A stretch of DNA of 37,455 nucleotides from Chryseobacterium flavum (GCF_003385595.1 NZ_QNUE01000029.1:1-37455); one strand, 5' to 3'. Counted from the stretch's first letter, positions 16,875-26,236 are shown. Made by a program: numbers and translations. The notes: generated by a model from the sequence alone, not told the origin.

Positions 16875-16882
16875 TATTTTTG
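16875..16882 (+). promoter_or_regulatory. Candidate -7 element of the S9 peptidase gene
   Basis: TATTTTTG matches TAnnTTTG and lies 19 nt before the ATG at 16902. No -33 TTG was found at normal distance. Confidence 0.4.
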
Positions 16883-16901
16883 AAGGATTCAATTTTATGC
16901 A

Positions 16902-19040
16902 ATGAAATTATATAAATTTTCTTTATTGATGCTGGTTTTGGGTAATGCTGCATTAGCCCAGACACAGAAGTTTACAATGGCGGAAGCGGTAAATGGGATG
17001 AGAACCAATCTCGCAGTGAAAAATATTTCACAGTTTTCATGGTCTGCAGATGGTAAAGCTTATATTCAGGCTGTGAAAGGCGGTTACCTGATGACTGATT
17101 TAAAAACAAGCAGGCAGGATACCTTGGTGTCTTTAACTCAGCTGAACAGGCATTTTTCCAATGATAAACTGAAAACAGTTCCACCAATCAAATTTTTAAA
17201 TACATCCAATGGTTACTTCAGTGTTGAGGATAAGATGTTCTGGATTGAAAAATCGGGTAACGACTGGAAAGTGAAAAGTACTGCTGTCATTGATCGGGAT
17301 GCTGCCAACGTAAAAATGTTTGGTGATAACCAGACTTTTGCCTTCACAGTAAAGAATAACTTATTTGTAAATAAAAACGGAAAAACGATTGCGGTAACCA
17401 ACGAAGCGAACGAAAATATCATCAGTGGGCAGGCGGTTCACAGAAATGAATTCGGAATTGATACAGGAATTTTTCCTGCCCCCAACTCCGAGAGTGTAGC
17501 ATTCTATAAGATGGATCAGACTATGGTAGCAGATTATCCGATCATTGACTGGTCCGTTACTCCGGCTGTAAATCACAATATAAAATATCCTATGGCAGGC
17601 CAGACTTCCCATCAGGTAAAGCTTGGGATATATAATATTAAGAATCAGTTAACAACATTCTTAAATATTGATGGAGAAAAGGACCAGTATCTGACTGCAG
17701 TTACCTGGAGCCCTGATTCCAAATATATTTTTGTGGCAGTTCTTAACAGGGGACAGAACCATATGAAAATGAATCAATATGACGCGGTAAATGGTGAATT
17801 GGTAAAGACTTTATTTGAAGAAACAGACAGTAAATATGTTGAGCCACAGCATCCTCTTATATTTTTCCCGAATTCAAATACAGATTTTATCTGGCAAAGT
17901 CAGAGAACGGGTTACAATCATCTGTTTCATTATAGCTTAGAAAAAGGACTGGTAGCACAGATCACAAAAGGAGACTGGCTGGTAACAGATGTTTTAGGGT
18001 TTAATGAAAAGAAGAAAGAAATTTATTTTACTTCAACTAAAGAAACTCCTTTGGAGAGACATTTGTATAAGATTAACTGGACCAACTTCAAAATGCAGAA
18101 ACTGGATAATGCTGAAGGAATGCATTCGGGGATTTTGAGCAGTGACGGAAACTATTTATATGATACTTATAGTAATGCGAATTCGCCAAGAGTTGCCAAT
18201 ATCATCAATACGAATAACTTAAAGATTACCAATATTCTTACTGCTGAAAATACATTAAAAAATTATCAGAGACCCGAAATTAAAAATGTAGAACTGAAAG
18301 CTGACGATGGTACTCCTTTATATGGAAAAATTATTCTTCCAACGAATTTTGATCCTAATAAAAAATATCCGGCAATTGTTTATTTATATAATGGACCACA
18401 CTTACAGCTGGTAACCAATACCTTCCCGGCATCCGGAAATTTATGGTATGAATATATGGCTCAGAACGGATATATCATCTTTACAATGGATGGAAGAGGT
18501 TCTGCGAACAGAGGAATGAAATTTGAACAGGCTGTGTTCAGAAATCTCGGTACTACAGAAATGAATGACCAGATGAAAGGAGTAGATTATTTGAAATCCC
18601 TTCCTTATGTAGACGGAGACAGAATGGGAATTCACGGCTGGAGTTTTGGAGGATTTATGACAACAAGCTTTATGCTTCGCAAGCCAGATGTTTTCAAGGT
18701 AGGAGTAGCTGGTGGTCCGGTGATTGACTGGGGCATGTATGAAATCATGTATGGAGAAAGATATATGGATACTCCACAGGAAAATCCACAGGGATACGCT
18801 GCAGCTAATCTTTTGGATAAAGTTCAGAATCTGAAAGGAAAACTATTGATGATCCATGGGGCACAGGATGATGTGGTGGTATGGCAGCACTCTATAAAAT
18901 TCATCAAATCTGCGGTGGACAACGGAGTTCAGCTTGATTATTTCGCTTATCCGGGGCACCCGCATAATGTGATTGGAAAAGACAGGGTTCACCTGATGCA
19001 GAAAATTACAGATTATTTTGATTTGTATCTGAAGAAATAA
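16902..19040 (+). CDS. S9 family peptidase (dipeptidyl peptidase IV-like)
   Basis: The 712-aa protein has a signal peptide (MKLYKFSLLMLVLGNAALAQ), a DPP IV-type beta-propeller region (about 40-450) and a C-terminal alpha/beta hydrolase. The nucleophile is Ser581 in GWSFGGF, the acid is in HGAQDDV (Asp656 or 657), and the base is probably His688 in GHPHNV. HRNEFGI near 185 may correspond to the Glu motif that binds the substrate N-terminus, but only one Glu is there. It would remove dipeptides in the periplasm. No partner gene is linked, and a strong terminator follows. Confidence 0.93.
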   Translation: MKLYKFSLLMLVLGNAALAQTQKFTMAEAVNGMRTNLAVKNISQFSWSADGKAYIQAVKGGYLMTDLKTSRQDTLVSLTQLNRHFSNDKLKTVPPIKFLNTSNGYFSVEDKMFWIEKSGNDWKVKSTAVIDRDAANVKMFGDNQTFAFTVKNNLFVNKNGKTIAVTNEANENIISGQAVHRNEFGIDTGIFPAPNSESVAFYKMDQTMVADYPIIDWSVTPAVNHNIKYPMAGQTSHQVKLGIYNIKNQLTTFLNIDGEKDQYLTAVTWSPDSKYIFVAVLNRGQNHMKMNQYDAVNGELVKTLFEETDSKYVEPQHPLIFFPNSNTDFIWQSQRTGYNHLFHYSLEKGLVAQITKGDWLVTDVLGFNEKKKEIYFTSTKETPLERHLYKINWTNFKMQKLDNAEGMHSGILSSDGNYLYDTYSNANSPRVANIINTNNLKITNILTAENTLKNYQRPEIKNVELKADDGTPLYGKIILPTNFDPNKKYPAIVYLYNGPHLQLVTNTFPASGNLWYEYMAQNGYIIFTMDGRGSANRGMKFEQAVFRNLGTTEMNDQMKGVDYLKSLPYVDGDRMGIHGWSFGGFMTTSFMLRKPDVFKVGVAGGPVIDWGMYEIMYGERYMDTPQENPQGYAAANLLDKVQNLKGKLLMIHGAQDDVVVWQHSIKFIKSAVDNGVQLDYFAYPGHPHNVIGKDRVHLMQKITDYFDLYLKK

Positions 19041-19046
19041 TGATAG

Positions 19047-19078
19047 AATCCAGCCTGGTTTTAGGCTGGATTTTTTTT
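19047..19078 (+). terminator. Intrinsic terminator of the S9 peptidase gene
   Basis: A 10-bp perfect stem (19047-19056 with 19063-19072) is followed by a T run to 19078. It begins 6 nt after the stop codon. Confidence 0.9.
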
Positions 19079-19112
19079 GAATATTCCCTTAATACTATTG
19101 TATAATCTGATT

Positions 19113-19140
19113 GAGATTGCTTCGCTTTGCTCGCAATGAC
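19113..19140. repeat. GC-richer intergenic repeat-like sequence (attgc...gcaat)
   Basis: The 28-bp stretch has 'attgc' and 'gcaat' ends around 'ttcgctttgctc'. Sequences of this wording recur in intergenic DNA of many bacteria, as far as I recall. It occurs once in this window, so repeat status is not proven here. Confidence 0.35.
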
Positions 19141-19196
19141 ACTATTAGTATGATTAGTGTTTAAATCATCTTCCGATCTTAACCAACATCAATGTT

Positions 19197-19231
19197 TTTG
19201 ATTTTCCATAGTGGTAATTTTGTATCACTAA
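19197..19231 (+). promoter_or_regulatory. Promoter with overlapping palindrome before the luciferase-like gene
   Basis: TAATTTTG (19216-19223) is a good -7 box, with TTTG at 19197-19200 (15-nt spacing) as a possible -33 box. The inverted repeat TAGTGGTA/TATCACTA (19210-19217 and 19224-19231, one mismatch, 6-nt centre) covers the -7 box, the usual place for a repressor operator. The ATG follows at 19242. Confidence 0.5.
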
Positions 19232-19241
19232 AATCAACAAT

Positions 19242-20267
19242 ATGGAATTAGGAATAGGAATGTTCGGTGATCTGGCCTTTGATCAGTCAACCGGAAAATA
19301 TAGAGATGCAGGAATTAAGATCCGTGAAATACTGGATCAGGTAAAATTAATGGATGAGGTGGGAATTGATGTTTTCGCAATGGGAGAGCACCACCGTCCG
19401 GATTATGCTGTTTCTTCTCCGGAAATAGTATTGGCAGCAGCAGCAAGTATTACCAAAAATATAAAACTGGCCAGTGGAGTTACTGTGTTAAGTTCTTCTG
19501 AGCCGGTAAAAGTATATGAGGATTTTTCAACACTGGATCTTATTTCAGATGGGAGAGCAGAGATATTTGTAGGACGTGGAAGTTTCATTGAATCATTTCC
19601 GCTGTATGGTTATTCATTGAATGACTATGAACAATTATTTGACGAAAAATTAGAATTATTGTTGAAAATCAATGCTGAAGAAAATGTAAGCTGGTCTGGA
19701 AAACTTCGTGCTCCGATGCAGAACCAAACTGTATATCCACGGGCAAAAAATGATGGGAAACTTTCCATCTGGAGAGCGGTAGGAGGAACTCCGCAGTCTG
19801 TTTTGAGTGCTGCACAGTTGGGAATGCCGTTAGTGGTAGCCATTATTGGAGGAATGCCTGTCCAATTCAGGAATCTGATCGAGTTTTATAAGCAGGAATA
19901 TCAAAAAGCGGGACATGATGTTTCGAAAATGCAGATCGCCATTCACTCTCATACCTTTGTGAGTGATGATCAGAAAGTAGTGGATGGATATTTTCATAAC
20001 TATAAATCCCAGATGGATAGAATAGGTGCTTCCAGAGGATGGGCTCCTTACACAAAAGCACAGTATGAAGGCGGAAGAAGTAAAGACGGTGCATTATTTA
20101 TCGGAAGTCCGGCTGAGGTAGCAGATAAAATTGCTTATATGAAAGAAATTTTCGGAATTACAAGATTTATCGGGCATATGGATGTGGGAGATCCTGCGCA
20201 TGATGTGATGATGAAATCTATAGAATTGTTTGGAAATGAAGTGAAGCCTGTTATAAAAGGACTGTAA
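19242..20267 (+). CDS. LLM class flavin-dependent oxidoreductase (luciferase-like monooxygenase)
   Basis: The 341-aa protein has the bacterial luciferase TIM-barrel pattern: MELGIGMFGDL start, DEVGIDVFAMGEHHRPDY (about 46-63), ASGVTVLSSSEPVKVYEDFSTLDLISDGRAEIFVGRG (84-120 region) and KIAYMKEIFGITRFIGHMDVG near the end. It would use reduced flavin and oxygen; the substrate is unknown. The gene stands alone between two terminators. The palindrome over its promoter suggests repressor control. Confidence 0.9.
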   Translation: MELGIGMFGDLAFDQSTGKYRDAGIKIREILDQVKLMDEVGIDVFAMGEHHRPDYAVSSPEIVLAAAASITKNIKLASGVTVLSSSEPVKVYEDFSTLDLISDGRAEIFVGRGSFIESFPLYGYSLNDYEQLFDEKLELLLKINAEENVSWSGKLRAPMQNQTVYPRAKNDGKLSIWRAVGGTPQSVLSAAQLGMPLVVAIIGGMPVQFRNLIEFYKQEYQKAGHDVSKMQIAIHSHTFVSDDQKVVDGYFHNYKSQMDRIGASRGWAPYTKAQYEGGRSKDGALFIGSPAEVADKIAYMKEIFGITRFIGHMDVGDPAHDVMMKSIELFGNEVKPVIKGL

Positions 20268-20288
20268 CAGGGAAGTTTGTGAGGTGTG

Positions 20289-20326
20289 AAAGCCACAAAA
20301 GAAACAAATCTTTTGTGGCTTTTGTT
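20289..20326 (+). terminator. Intrinsic terminator of the luciferase-like gene
   Basis: A 13-bp perfect stem (20289-20301 with 20310-20322) has an 8-nt loop and a T-rich tail. It also lies just past the sbcC stop on the other strand, although its minus-strand tail is poor in T. Confidence 0.88.
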
Positions 20327-20345
20327 ATTTATAAAATATATTTAA

Positions 20346-23300
20346 CTAGATAATTTCAATGATACTCCCTTTTTCCTCATTCTTTACAATATTAAGTGCT
20401 GTAGGAATCTTTTCCTTAAGCTCCTCCACATGCGAAATAATACCTACAATTCTGTTTTCTTTCATCAGGTTGGTAAGCGTCTCAAAAACAATATTCACAG
20501 ATTCCGTATCCTGGGTTCCAAAGCCTTCATCAATAAAGAAGAAGTTTTTATCTGCCTGCGCGTTGGCCTGAACACTTTCTGCCAGTGCGAGAGCCAGACT
20601 CAACGACACCTGAAAAGCTTGTCCTCCGGAAAGTGTTTTTACACTTCTGCTTTTTCCTTCGTTGAGGTAATCGATGATCTCGAAATCGTTATTTTCATTA
20701 AGCTGCAGACTCAACTGATTTCTTGTCATCCTATGGAAGCGTACATTAGCGTGATCACAAAGCTGTCTCAGGTAAATGGATGAGACATATTGTACAAAAC
20801 CTGCTCCTTTAAACAGGTTCATCATGACCTTTAAATTTTCAGAACGTTTCTGAAGCTTAACAAGTGCTTTCAGCAGCTCTTCTTTTTTTACGAATTCTTT
20901 TTCCAGACGCTCTATTTCTGCAGTTTTTGTCACCACAGAATCGCTGATCTGTTTTTGCTCGTTCTGTGCTTGAGTAAGCTGCTGTTCAGCCAACGAAAAC
21001 TGGTTGCTATCAAATGAAAGTCCTTTCAGTTTCAATTCCAGTTCCCCGATAAATTTCTTTAAAGCTTCAAATTCAATCTTGAAATTCTGAATTTTAGTTC
21101 TTACAACCTGAATATCAATTTCCTGATGCAGAATAGTTTCAACCTCTTTAAAATTGGTGAAACTTTGATCTGCCAAGCCTTTGGCTATAGCCAAATCATT
21201 TGCGGAAATCTCTTTTTCAAGTTCTGTAATTTGTTTTTCAGATTGGCTGACAATGGTTTTCTGTTCTGCCAATTTTGGAGAAAGAATTTTTTCCTGCTTT
21301 AATGCTTTATTATAATTTTCTTCGGTTTCTTTGTTGGATTGCACCAGCTTTTGATAAGCTTCTTCAACTTCTGTGATTGTTTTTTGAGCATACAGATTCC
21401 AGTCCAGGATTTTAAGACCGGAACGGCTGATATTAATCTGCTCTTGTTTTGAAACTTCTTCTAGCCTGAAAGCCTCCAGTGCACTCTTATATTTCTCCAG
21501 AGTTTTGTTTTCTTTTTCCAGCGTTTCTCTTTCCAGTGCTATATTTCGTTCCGCTTCTTCAATCTTTTTTTCTAAAATAAATGAGTCCGAACGTTTTTTC
21601 TCAAATTCATCTTCCCGATCATGAGAAAACTGCTTCCATGTAAAACTTAGAATATGATGTTCTATATCTTTCTGAATCCGGAGCAACGTTTTTTGCTCTG
21701 AAGTAAGCTGTTCTTCAAAGATTTTTTTGCGGTCCAGGATTTTATCAATTTCGGATTCCTGTTTTTGAACGGCAGTCACTTCCTGCTCAACGGATGTAAT
21801 ATTCTCCTGAATCTCTTGTAATTCAGTATTCACATCATGAAATTCTACAATATGCGGATGTTCTTTAGAACCGCAGAGAGGGCAGTTTTCACCGTCGTGA
21901 AGTTCATTGGCAAAACGGGAAAGCTCTTTTTGTATTTTAAGATGATCCAGTTTTTGGGAAAGCTCTTTTCTTTTTGCTTCTAAAGTTTCTTTCCTGATTC
22001 TGGAATCATCTTTGAAATTTTCATGATAGCCAAAAGGTTTCAATTCTTCTGCAATTTCTATGAGCTGTTTTTGCTGTTGTTCAATTTTTCCGGCTTGTTC
22101 CTGTAATGATTTTTTTAAATTCTTTTGTTGAATAAACCAGCTGCCTGCTTCAGAAAGTAAAGCGGAATCGAGCTTTTGTTCCTTTAAGATTTTTATCTGT
22201 GAAGAAAGCTCATCAATTTTTTTCTGAATTTTCTCCTTATTGACAGCCACTTCTTTTACCTTTTCAGAACCGTTCCGGGTTCTTTCATTCAGGATTTTGA
22301 TTTCTTTAGAAAATTTCAGGATCTGTACGATCAGGTTCATATCATCTTCCTGAATTTTTGATTGCTCCAATGCCTTAAATTGAGGTTCAAGAGCCGAGAG
22401 CTGTTCTTTTATAATATTAAAAGCCTTTTCGGTTTCCTGCCATGTTTTAATCTGCTGTTCTTTCTCGTTTCGTTTATCTGTAATTTCCTTTGAAAGCTTA
22501 TTTTTTTCAATAATCAACGGATTGAAGATTCTGAAAATACGATCGTATAACTCTGCCCGAGCTTCCAGAGCATCCATCTGAGGTTTCTCTTCAGAGAGCT
22601 TACTGAATTTTTCCTTATTCAGCTGTAAACTCTCAAAATCACTTTTCAGGTTTTTAAGCTGTTGATAGGTCTGGGAGATTCTTTCCAGTTTTTCATTGGA
22701 TTCCGAGAGTTTTTTCTGTTCCTCTGTAAGTTCCTCTTTCTGAATCTTGATTTTCTCTTCATTGATATCTTCAAAGCCCTTTAATTGCCCTTCAAGCTGA
22801 TCCAGTTCAGATCTGTTTTTTACATTAAGGAGAGAAACATTGTTCTGAAGATCAAATTTCTGAAGGTTAAAAATTTCCTTCATCATATTCGTTCTTTCTG
22901 CGGCACCCAGCTCAAGGAATTCTTTGAACTGTCCCTGCGGAATAATGATGGTTCTTTTAAAATTGGAATAGCTTAGGCCGATAATGGACTCTGCATTCGA
23001 ATGCTCCAAAGGAACCCATTTACCATTGATATTTTCATAAAAAGTAACAGCATTAGGCTTTACGTCTTCGAATTTTTTGGAGTTTCTCTTAAAATCACGG
23101 GTTGCACGGAAGAGCTTATTTTCATAATTCACAAAATCAAATTCTATATAAGAACTGTTTGATTTCAGATTCATCATGTTATAAGCCCTCTTGTCACGCA
23201 TATTCAAACGTTCTGTTTCTCCATATAAAGCAAACGAAACCGCTTCAAGAACGGAAGATTTTCCGGAACCAACCGCACCGAAAATCCCAAACAGGCCTGC

Positions 23301-23381
23301 TTCAGTAAGATTTCTGAAATCAATAGTCTGGCGTTCCCGGTAAGAATAAAGTCCTTCGATAGTTAACTGAACAGGGATCAT
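20346..23381 (-). CDS. sbcC: Exonuclease subunit SbcC (Rad50-like ATPase)
   Basis: The 1011-aa protein has an N-terminal Walker A (GAVGSGKSS, 35-43), two long coiled-coil arms rich in Lys, Glu and Gln, and a zinc hook CPLCGSKEH near residue 500. The C-terminal ATPase half has the signature LSGGQAFQVSLSLALALAE and Walker B FFFIDEGFGTQD. With SbcD it forms the Mre11-Rad50-type complex that opens DNA hairpins and processes double-strand ends. It starts 3 nt after the sbcD stop, so the two are translated from one mRNA. Confidence 0.96.
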   Translation of the reverse strand: MIPVQLTIEGLYSYRERQTIDFRNLTEAGLFGIFGAVGSGKSSVLEAVSFALYGETERLNMRDKRAYNMMNLKSNSSYIEFDFVNYENKLFRATRDFKRNSKKFEDVKPNAVTFYENINGKWVPLEHSNAESIIGLSYSNFKRTIIIPQGQFKEFLELGAAERTNMMKEIFNLQKFDLQNNVSLLNVKNRSELDQLEGQLKGFEDINEEKIKIQKEELTEEQKKLSESNEKLERISQTYQQLKNLKSDFESLQLNKEKFSKLSEEKPQMDALEARAELYDRIFRIFNPLIIEKNKLSKEITDKRNEKEQQIKTWQETEKAFNIIKEQLSALEPQFKALEQSKIQEDDMNLIVQILKFSKEIKILNERTRNGSEKVKEVAVNKEKIQKKIDELSSQIKILKEQKLDSALLSEAGSWFIQQKNLKKSLQEQAGKIEQQQKQLIEIAEELKPFGYHENFKDDSRIRKETLEAKRKELSQKLDHLKIQKELSRFANELHDGENCPLCGSKEHPHIVEFHDVNTELQEIQENITSVEQEVTAVQKQESEIDKILDRKKIFEEQLTSEQKTLLRIQKDIEHHILSFTWKQFSHDREDEFEKKRSDSFILEKKIEEAERNIALERETLEKENKTLEKYKSALEAFRLEEVSKQEQINISRSGLKILDWNLYAQKTITEVEEAYQKLVQSNKETEENYNKALKQEKILSPKLAEQKTIVSQSEKQITELEKEISANDLAIAKGLADQSFTNFKEVETILHQEIDIQVVRTKIQNFKIEFEALKKFIGELELKLKGLSFDSNQFSLAEQQLTQAQNEQKQISDSVVTKTAEIERLEKEFVKKEELLKALVKLQKRSENLKVMMNLFKGAGFVQYVSSIYLRQLCDHANVRFHRMTRNQLSLQLNENNDFEIIDYLNEGKSRSVKTLSGGQAFQVSLSLALALAESVQANAQADKNFFFIDEGFGTQDTESVNIVFETLTNLMKENRIVGIISHVEELKEKIPTALNIVKNEEKGSIIEII

Positions 23382-23384
23382 GGC

Positions 23385-24590
23385 TTATGCATTTAAAATT
23401 TCGTTAAACAAATTCATCAGTTCTTCATTGGCTTCCTGCCCGCCGTTTTTAGATTTAAAATAATCCTTGAAAAGAAGCTCAATATTTTGATTTAAATTGA
23501 TTTCATGAGTTTGCTCTTCAGTAAATTCTTTATTTTTTATTTTTGGAATGAGGTGAACAATTCCATTATGAGACTGATAAATCAATCTTCTTTCATCAGC
23601 TGTTAAAAAAGTTTCACTTTCCAGTGTGAGTTCTATAAATGTATTGGGATTTTCACCAAGCCACTGAACCGTATCATCTACAGAAGTAAAGGTTTTTCTG
23701 ACAAGGATTCTTCCGTTTTTTAAAGCTTTTTTTTCATACCTAACTGATTTTCCCGGTTCCGCATCAATGATAGAGACATATTTTGTCTGCCCGGCCTCAC
23801 TGAAACTGTAGCATAGAGGAGAAGATGAATAGATCACAGGCTTTTCCTTCGTACCGATATTCTGAAATCCATGAAGGTGGCCCAATGCCGTATATTGAAT
23901 CTGCTCAGGAATGCTGTCAGAGAAAATGAGATCTGCATTACCTATTTTAATTGGTTTTTCTCCTTCCGGTTCTTCTAAAATTTCCGCCCCTCTTTTATTC
24001 ATATACAAATGAGCGGTCAGAAGATTAACTCCGGAATCATCACAAAACTGATCTGCAAGATCTTCCCATTTTTGAGAAAGCACTTTGTTGATCTCCTCTT
24101 CTTTATTTTCACCAAAATATTCTTTTAAACGGATTTCATTGGCAAAAGGAGCATGAAGGATTCTTACCGGGAAATCTATTCCGTCAATTTTCAGCTCTAT
24201 AAAACCTTCTTTTGAGTTGGTTATGTTGAAATATTCTGTTCCGAAAGGAGTAATTTCAGTCTTGGGATGGCCGATTAAAATAATTCCGCATTCCCGCGCC
24301 AGAGGATCAGGAGCATTGATTAAACTTGGAGAATCATGATTGCCGGAAATCGCAATCACCGGACGTTTTCCATTCAGAGATAGACGCTTCAGTGTTTTAT
24401 ACAAAAGTTCAACAGCCTCTACACCCGGATTGAAATTATCAAAAAGATCGCCGGCAATTAAAACTAAATCAACGTTTTGCTCATCAGCAATCTGAACAAT
24501 TTCATTCATAACCAGAACCTGTTCTTCCAGTCTTGAAAAACGGTCGAGGCGTTTACCCAAATGCCAGTCGGCAGTGTGGAGGATTTTCAT
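23385..24590 (-). CDS. sbcD: Exonuclease subunit SbcD (Mre11-like)
   Basis: The 401-aa protein has the calcineurin-type metallophosphoesterase motifs in order: TADWHLGK (6-13), AGDLFDN (about 46-52), SGNHDSP (about 81-87), TAHLYM and LGHLHGF. The metal-binding Asp, His and Asn residues are intact. A C-terminal capping and SbcC-binding region follows. It is the nuclease subunit and the first gene of the sbcDC pair. A weak -7-like TATCTTTA lies at 24676-24683. Confidence 0.96.
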   Translation of the reverse strand: MKILHTADWHLGKRLDRFSRLEEQVLVMNEIVQIADEQNVDLVLIAGDLFDNFNPGVEAVELLYKTLKRLSLNGKRPVIAISGNHDSPSLINAPDPLARECGIILIGHPKTEITPFGTEYFNITNSKEGFIELKIDGIDFPVRILHAPFANEIRLKEYFGENKEEEINKVLSQKWEDLADQFCDDSGVNLLTAHLYMNKRGAEILEEPEGEKPIKIGNADLIFSDSIPEQIQYTALGHLHGFQNIGTKEKPVIYSSSPLCYSFSEAGQTKYVSIIDAEPGKSVRYEKKALKNGRILVRKTFTSVDDTVQWLGENPNTFIELTLESETFLTADERRLIYQSHNGIVHLIPKIKNKEFTEEQTHEINLNQNIELLFKDYFKSKNGGQEANEELMNLFNEILNA

Positions 24591-24736
24591 AATTTAAATT
24601 TGAGAATTAAAAAGAATATATGCTGCATAATTTTCCACTTGTTTCGTAAAGAATTATTTTGCAGCTATTACCATGTAAAGATAGAGAATACTTAATTTTA
24701 AAAATAAGGTTTTCCTTAATTCGGATAAAAACAATT

Positions 24737-24889
24737 TTATGGTTTATTGCCAGCTTCTCTTGCTTTGAAATCTTCCCGGATCTGTTTTAATCTTGCTTTT
24801 CTTTCTGCTTCTGCATTTTGTATTTTACGTTTCTTCTGATCAATTTTCTTTTTATTTTTTTTCCTGTTCGCTTCGTTATTTTTGCTCAT
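24737..24889 (-). CDS. Small basic protein of 50 aa, unknown function
   Basis: A 51-codon ORF starts with ATG at 24889 and ends with TAA at 24737. The product begins MSKNNEANRKKNKKKIDQKK and ends DFKAREAGNKP. About half of its residues are Lys, Arg, Glu or Asp, with no Cys, Trp or Tyr; it should be a charged helix and may bind nucleic acid. Codon use is coding-like and the ORF fills an otherwise empty spacer. The flanks 24591-24736 and 24890-25022 show only AT-rich sequence. Confidence 0.6.
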   Translation of the reverse strand: MSKNNEANRKKNKKKIDQKKRKIQNAEAERKARLKQIREDFKAREAGNKP

Positions 24890-25022
24890 GTTTTGTATAG
24901 CAGATAATTTTTATGGATAAAAAATAGCTTCTTCAAAAATAAGAAACAAAATATAAAAATATAGATTGATGATTAAATTTAAACCCGATACAAATCTTTT
25001 TCAGGCAGATTTATTTTATTAG

Positions 25023-25030
25023 TATTTTTG
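25023..25030 (+). promoter_or_regulatory. Candidate -7 element of the gene at 25047
   Basis: TATTTTTG matches TAnnTTTG, 16 nt before the ATG. No -33 element was found. Confidence 0.4.
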
Positions 25031-25046
25031 ATGAAAATTAATATTC

Positions 25047-25907
25047 ATGAAGTTTTGTTTAACAATATTATTGGCTTTATTAGGGATGTCCATTAATGCT
25101 CAAGACCTTGAGGAAATATCAGAGGAGGTAACAGAAGAAGGGATAGCATTATATCGTAGTGAAATGGCAAGTTGGTATGGTACAGATATCGTAAAAGAGA
25201 ATTACAGAAATATGGAAAATATAGGAGGATATTTTTCTTATTTAGACGATGTACCTAAATGTATTTTCTTCTCCAAACAGAATAAAGTGGTGGCTACAGT
25301 TTCTTTTCCTACCAATTATAACTCTGCTAATGCAAAAATTGATTTGTCTGAAAGGGATTTCACTTCTGTTGAGCAGGATTATTTTACAATCAGACAGAAA
25401 GCTCTTGCCAGAATAAGCAATGACACCATTTTTAAGCAGTATAATAATACAAACTTTAATCTGGTTCCTATCATTAAGCAGGATTCTAAGAAAGTATATG
25501 TTTTAACTGGACCTTCTGTAAATAATGTTGTTGTTTTCGGAAATGATTATCTGCTGACTTTCAATAATAATAATGAAATAAGAAATGTTGAAAAACTACA
25601 TAAAGGAATAATTGTTCATGATATAACCAATATCAACAAAGACAGTAATGCAAGTGGTGTTCATTCTCATGTTTTAGATAACTGGCAGCAGATTACTCCT
25701 ACAGATATTTGTACTCTTATGCTATACCAAAATCTTACAGGATGGGAAACCTATACAACAGTTTCCAAAAAGTATGCTAGTATATGGAATCATAAATCGA
25801 ATAGGGCATTTGTAATGACAACCGAGGCCTTTAAAAAGATAGCCAATTATCAACTGGAAAAAAATAAGAAGGCAGAAAATAAAAATACTCAAGATTCAAA
25901 AAAATAA
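25047..25907 (+). CDS. Secreted protein of unknown function with a JAMM-like HxH...D motif
   Basis: The 286-aa protein has a signal peptide (MKFCLTILLALLGMSINAQ). Residues 60-190 look like a conserved beta-rich domain (IFFSKQNKVVATVSF, KKVYVLTGP, VVFGNDYLLTFN). Then comes His206-Ser-His208, with Thr-Pro-Thr-Asp220-Ile twelve residues after the second His. This resembles the HxHP...SxxD metal site of JAB/JAMM peptidases but differs in spacing, lacks the Pro and has no obvious upstream Glu. The C-terminus is Lys-rich. Enzyme activity is therefore unproven. The VF530 gene starts 9 nt later, so the two may be cotranscribed. Confidence 0.8.
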   Translation: MKFCLTILLALLGMSINAQDLEEISEEVTEEGIALYRSEMASWYGTDIVKENYRNMENIGGYFSYLDDVPKCIFFSKQNKVVATVSFPTNYNSANAKIDLSERDFTSVEQDYFTIRQKALARISNDTIFKQYNNTNFNLVPIIKQDSKKVYVLTGPSVNNVVVFGNDYLLTFNNNNEIRNVEKLHKGIIVHDITNINKDSNASGVHSHVLDNWQQITPTDICTLMLYQNLTGWETYTTVSKKYASIWNHKSNRAFVMTTEAFKKIANYQLEKNKKAENKNTQDSKK

Positions 25908-25916
25908 AAGCGAAAT

Positions 25917-26171
25917 ATGGAACAGCAGTCCAAAGATCCTCTACACGGAAAAAGGCTGGATGCGATCCTTGAGGAACTGGTAGAATATTATGAAGGTTTC
26001 AAAAGGCTTGGCGAACAGATCAATATAAAATGTTTTACAGATAATCCAAGTATCAGCTCTTCTCTGAAATTTTTACGGAAAACACCCTGGGCAAGAACAA
26101 AGGTGGAAAGCTTATACCTTTTTGTCCTGAGACAGAAAAAGAGAGAGGAGGCCCGAAAAAATAAAGGCTAA
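25917..26171 (+). CDS. VF530-family (DUF2132) protein
   Basis: The 84-aa protein carries the family pattern DPLHGKRLDAILEELVEYY, IKCFTDNPSISSSLKFLRKTPWAR and KVESLYLFVL, followed by a basic tail. VF530 proteins are small helical proteins thought to bind DNA; the role is not known. It follows the secreted protein gene by 9 nt. No terminator is seen before the heptad array at 26209. Confidence 0.92.
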   Translation: MEQQSKDPLHGKRLDAILEELVEYYEGFKRLGEQINIKCFTDNPSISSSLKFLRKTPWARTKVESLYLFVLRQKKREEARKNKG

Positions 26172-26208
26172 AAAAGAGAGAAATATTTTTCTTTATGCCT
26201 TTCATAGT

Positions 26209-26236
26209 TTCCTTCTTCCATCTCCCATCTTCCCAG
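26209..26236. repeat. Degenerate heptad array (four 7-bp units) before the slyD promoter
   Basis: Four consecutive 7-bp units (ttccttc, ttccatc, tcccatc, ttcccag) fill 26209-26236. The array ends 4 nt before the TTG of the slyD promoter. Confidence 0.65.
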
